A stretch of DNA of 8,582 nt, from positions 1 to 8,582 of the forward strand of contig JAEXVC010000109.1 in NCBI GenBank assembly GCA_023406715.1, in the 5' to 3' direction. The notes beneath the pieces were generated by a model that saw only the letters and a list, made by a program, of their open reading frames with translations, was not told the origin of the DNA and did no database searches. Source of the DNA: Bacteroidota bacterium (GTDB taxonomy: Bacteria > Bacteroidota > Bacteroidia > Bacteroidales > Tenuifilaceae). This document shows positions 6,408 through 8,582 of this stretch, piece by piece. Within the stretch, counting starts at the first letter, position 1; each line of letters starts with the position of its first letter. The position numbers were made by a program, and so were the translations under genes.

Positions 6408-7562
6408 ATGAAAAAACTGATTAAAAAAGTATCAATCCTTTTGATATTAGTTTTACTCCTCATTGTTTCCCTTTTCTTTGTTTGGAAATTTCAACCTAAG
6501 AAAAAACTCAACATTTACATACTCGACAAAACAGTAATCCGTACCGACAGGCCTGAACATAAAGCATTTGTTTGGTTATTAAATCAGAACCGATATGTTG
6601 GCCCCGATGGCGAACCATACTCCGTTTCCAGAGACTACTGGGGCTTCTTTCCGATTGATTTAGAAAACGAGATTTTTGATTTTAAGGCTATTCGTATTAA
6701 TGAGGTTGATGCTTATGCCGCCGCTTACGATGCAGCCTATTACACCGATTGTTATGGCGTGTACTCCTTTGAATGGTACAAAAATATTACACAACCTATT
6801 CACTCATCAAAAGTGTATGGTGGATTAAACCAAAACGACTTTTTGCTCCTAAAAAAAATGAAGGAGAGCGGAAAGTTAATAATTGGCGAATACAATATGT
6901 TCAGTACCCCTACCAATGCGCTAATCCGAAGTAAAACAGAACAACTATTCAACCTTATGTGGACAGGATGGTGTGGAAGGGTTTTTAATACTTTAGACCC
7001 TGAAAAACCCAATGGACCTGCAGAATGGATGCCTAAACTATACGAATCGCAACACCTAAAACCGTGGCCAAAGCAAAATAAGGGCATTATACTTATTAGC
7101 AACGATGGTTTAATTGATGTATTAGAACTAAATGAATCGCTAAAAACCCTAACTCCCATAATTGAGGCCACTGCTAGCGGCGAAAAGCAATTTAAACTTC
7201 CAAAGAAAACACTATACACTTGCTGGTTCGAATTTATTGTTCCAAGCGTTACAGCAACTGTTCATGCAAACTTCAATCTCGATTTAACCGAAAAAGGTAA
7301 AGAACAACTCAACAAACTAGGTCTTAATGCAAGTTTTCCTGCTATAATTCAAGCATCTGAAAACGAACCAACCTTCTATTTTGCTGGCGATTTTGCCGAA
7401 AACCCTGTTAAAACCTCAACATCCAAATTTGCCTATGGCAAATTATGGAACAAATTGCTACAGAAGAAAACAGAAAAAACTGAATTCTTCAATACATTCT
7501 ACACTCCAATAATAGAAAGCATTCTGGACGATTATTACAAAAATAAAATTGTAAAAAAGTAA
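6408..7562 (+). CDS. Membrane-anchored protein of unknown function
   Basis: I cannot name a family for this 384-residue protein. It starts MKKLIKK and has one strongly hydrophobic segment at about 8-28 followed by KFQPKKK. This is a signal anchor that would leave the bulk (about 35-384) outside the cytoplasmic membrane; there is no lipobox cysteine. The first half alternates strands and helices: KLNIYILDKTV (33-43), YGVYSFEWY (116-124) and KLIIGEYNMFSTPTNALIR (156-174), with WTGWCGR (185-191) conserved-looking and rich in aromatic and glycine residues. Later blocks are GIILISNDGLIDVLEL (226-241) and TFYFAGDFAENP (322-333). This pattern suggests an alpha/beta enzyme or carbohydrate-handling domain, but no catalytic residues can be assigned. 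It stands alone at its 5' side (158 bases after the methyltransferase) with no clear promoter, and is followed 75 bases later by the aminotransferase gene. Confidence 0.85.
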   Translation: MKKLIKKVSILLILVLLLIVSLFFVWKFQPKKKLNIYILDKTVIRTDRPEHKAFVWLLNQNRYVGPDGEPYSVSRDYWGFFPIDLENEIFDFKAIRINEVDAYAAAYDAAYYTDCYGVYSFEWYKNITQPIHSSKVYGGLNQNDFLLLKKMKESGKLIIGEYNMFSTPTNALIRSKTEQLFNLMWTGWCGRVFNTLDPEKPNGPAEWMPKLYESQHLKPWPKQNKGIILISNDGLIDVLELNESLKTLTPIIEATASGEKQFKLPKKTLYTCWFEFIVPSVTATVHANFNLDLTEKGKEQLNKLGLNASFPAIIQASENEPTFYFAGDFAENPVKTSTSKFAYGKLWNKLLQKKTEKTEFFNTFYTPIIESILDDYYKNKIVKK

Positions 7563-7606
7563 TTATTTGGGAGTATTAAAACCAATATCAAACTGCAAAT
7601 GATTAC

Positions 7607-7614
7607 TAAATTTG
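7607..7614 (+). promoter_or_regulatory. Candidate -7 box of the aminotransferase gene
   Basis: TAAATTTG matches TAnnTTTG exactly and lies 23 bases before the ATG at 7638, giving a predicted start of transcription near 7621 and a short leader. No good TTG is found 19-21 bases upstream, so only half of the promoter is recognisable. The box lies inside the upstream extension of the reading frame that begins at 7599, which argues against that earlier start. Confidence 0.4.
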
Positions 7615-7637
7615 CACGATTACTTCTTTTTCAAAAA

Positions 7638-8477
7638 ATGAACAAATTAGTCAATTCAAACCCACAGTATTTTCTCCACAATGGGAGTTTAAAAACCATT
7701 TCGGAATTTAACGATAATATTATAAGTGGAGAGAAGGTTATTTACGAAGTAATTAAAATTAGTGACTCTGCCCCTATTTTTCTAAATGAGCACTTAAGTA
7801 GAATGAGACAATCCATTGAACTCAGCAAACTAAAAAATATCGATTTAAATTCACTCCGAAAATCCATAAAAGAACTTTTACATATAAACCCTATTCAGCA
7901 GCAAAACATCAAGTTAATAGCATCCTATAAAACTGAAAACGCACAACCAAACATAACGGCATTCTTTATCCCTTCAAAATACCCTAGCACAGACGATAAG
8001 ATAAATGGTGTTTATGTAAAAACAATTTCGGCAACTAGAAACAACCCTGAGGTTAAAGCCGAAAATAAAATCCTTAGAACCTATGCCGATGAGGTAATTG
8101 CAAACAACCTATGCTACGAGGTTTTAATGATAAATGGGACAGGACAGATAACCGAGGGTAGCCGCTCCAATGTATTTTTTGTTGCTAACAAAAAACTCTA
8201 CACAGCACCACTAAATTTGGTACTAGGAGGAATCACTCGCCTTAAGGTAATTGATATCTGTAATAAATTAAATATTGATACTGTTCAGGAATGCTTAAAC
8301 AAAGAACAACTCACTGATATTGATGGTGCGTTTATAACTGGAACATCACCAGGAGTACTTGCAATTAATAAAATTGATAACATTGATCTAAATGTCAATA
8401 TCGATTTAATTAAACAGATTAGCACAGAGTACAATACGCTTGTGCAAAACGAAATAAACTGTTGGAAATTGGTATAA
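7638..8477 (+). CDS. Class IV PLP-dependent aminotransferase (BCAT/DAAT/PabC type)
   Basis: This is a 279-residue cytosolic enzyme using pyridoxal phosphate. The fold-type IV signature is present: EHLSRM (51-56) with Arg55 as a phosphate ligand, VKAENKIL with the Schiff-base Lys140 in the KxxN pattern, ITEGSRSNVFFV (171-182) with Glu173 facing the pyridine nitrogen, LGGITR (196-201) where most relatives have PGITR, and ITGTSPGV (233-240) for cofactor phosphate binding. The family covers branched-chain aminotransferases, D-amino acid aminotransferases and aminodeoxychorismate lyases; the substrate cannot be told from these motifs. The frame can be opened from an ATG at 7599, but 7638 is preferred because a -7-like box lies between the two. 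The next gene starts 24 bases after its stop and encodes an omega-amidase-like protein, so the pair is probably one operon and favours a transaminase role using glutamine-type donors (inference). Confidence 0.9.
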   Translation: MNKLVNSNPQYFLHNGSLKTISEFNDNIISGEKVIYEVIKISDSAPIFLNEHLSRMRQSIELSKLKNIDLNSLRKSIKELLHINPIQQQNIKLIASYKTENAQPNITAFFIPSKYPSTDDKINGVYVKTISATRNNPEVKAENKILRTYADEVIANNLCYEVLMINGTGQITEGSRSNVFFVANKKLYTAPLNLVLGGITRLKVIDICNKLNIDTVQECLNKEQLTDIDGAFITGTSPGVLAINKIDNIDLNVNIDLIKQISTEYNTLVQNEINCWKLV

Positions 8478-8501
8478 AATTACAAATAAACTTTAAACAA
8501 A

Positions 8502-8582
8502 ATGCGGGTAAGTATAATACAATCTGGGCTGGAATGGGAAAATCCAAATGCCAATAAAATCAACTTTGAAAGAAAGATTAAA
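8502..8582 (+). CDS. Carbon-nitrogen hydrolase, omega-amidase (YafV/Nit2)-like, 5' fragment
   Basis: Only the first 27 codons are in the window; the frame runs open off the end. The N-terminus MRVSIIQSGLEWENPNANK, followed by the start of a helix (INFERKIK), matches the opening beta strand and loop of nitrilase-superfamily enzymes of the YafV type, where the pattern is roughly LxVxxIQxxLxWxxxxxN. Those enzymes hydrolyse alpha-keto acid omega-amides such as 2-oxoglutaramate. The catalytic Glu-Lys-Cys triad lies beyond the window, so function rests on the N-terminal pattern alone. It follows the aminotransferase by 24 bases with no terminator between, so co-transcription is likely. Confidence 0.75.
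   Translation, partial: MRVSIIQSGLEWENPNANKINFERKIK

Noticed and set aside
6800..7219. Open frame of 139 codons on the minus strand within the unknown membrane-anchored gene
   Set aside because: The sense frame has a signal anchor and protein-like motif blocks; the antisense product is a Ser/Phe/Leu-rich string with no domain or promoter, typical of a shadow frame.
1..8582. Search for CRISPR arrays, IS ends, tRNA/rRNA genes, toxin-antitoxin pairs or defence genes
   Set aside because: No regularly spaced long repeats, transposase-like frames, cloverleaf-like segments or short gene pairs were seen; the region reads as ordinary chromosome.

Overview
The window looks like ordinary chromosomal DNA from a member of the Bacteroidota, probably a motile or chemotactic Bacteroidales/Marinilabiliales-type organism. 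The evidence is AT-rich intergenic DNA, several promoter-like sites that fit the Bacteroidota pattern (TTG, about 20 nt, TAnnTTTG) rather than -35/-10, mostly weak Shine-Dalgarno sequences, a DUF4369-type thioredoxin protein typical of the phylum, and a phosphofructokinase with pyrophosphate-type active-site residues. The chemotaxis receptor tail points to a motile lineage. The exact taxon is inference.

Layout. Positions 1-270 hold the 3' end of a methyl-accepting chemotaxis protein on the + strand. It converges on two minus-strand genes, separated by a perfect 18-bp hairpin with T-tracts on both strands. The minus-strand genes are a phosphofructokinase (348-1553) and, upstream of it, an exported thioredoxin-fold protein (1681-3090). 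They look like separate transcription units: a terminator and a pfk promoter lie between them. At about 3090-3256 the direction changes, and all remaining genes are on the + strand: a DUF255/YyaL-type thioredoxin-(alpha/alpha)6 protein (3256-5241), a class I SAM-dependent methyltransferase (5371-6249), a membrane-anchored protein of unknown function (6408-7562), a class IV PLP aminotransferase (7638-8477), and the first 27 codons of a carbon-nitrogen hydrolase resembling the omega-amidase YafV (8502 to the window end).

How they work together. Most genes are unconnected housekeeping functions. Two groupings may mean something. Two unrelated CxxC thioredoxin-fold proteins, one exported and one cytosolic, are transcribed divergently. 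The aminotransferase and the omega-amidase are 24 nt apart and make biochemical sense as a transaminase/omega-amidase pair, in which the amidase removes the alpha-keto acid amide left when glutamine or asparagine donates the amino group.

I see no mobile element, CRISPR array, tRNA, rRNA or defence island, and no intergenic stretch longer than about 170 bases. I did not find a convincing new system. The most useful leads are the unknown membrane-anchored protein, the pyrophosphate-type phosphofructokinase, a degenerate heptamer repeat overlapping a promoter, and a small upstream frame plus hairpin at the YyaL-family start codon. Two starts (3090 and 7638) were set downstream of the longest reading frame, on signal-peptide and/or promoter position.
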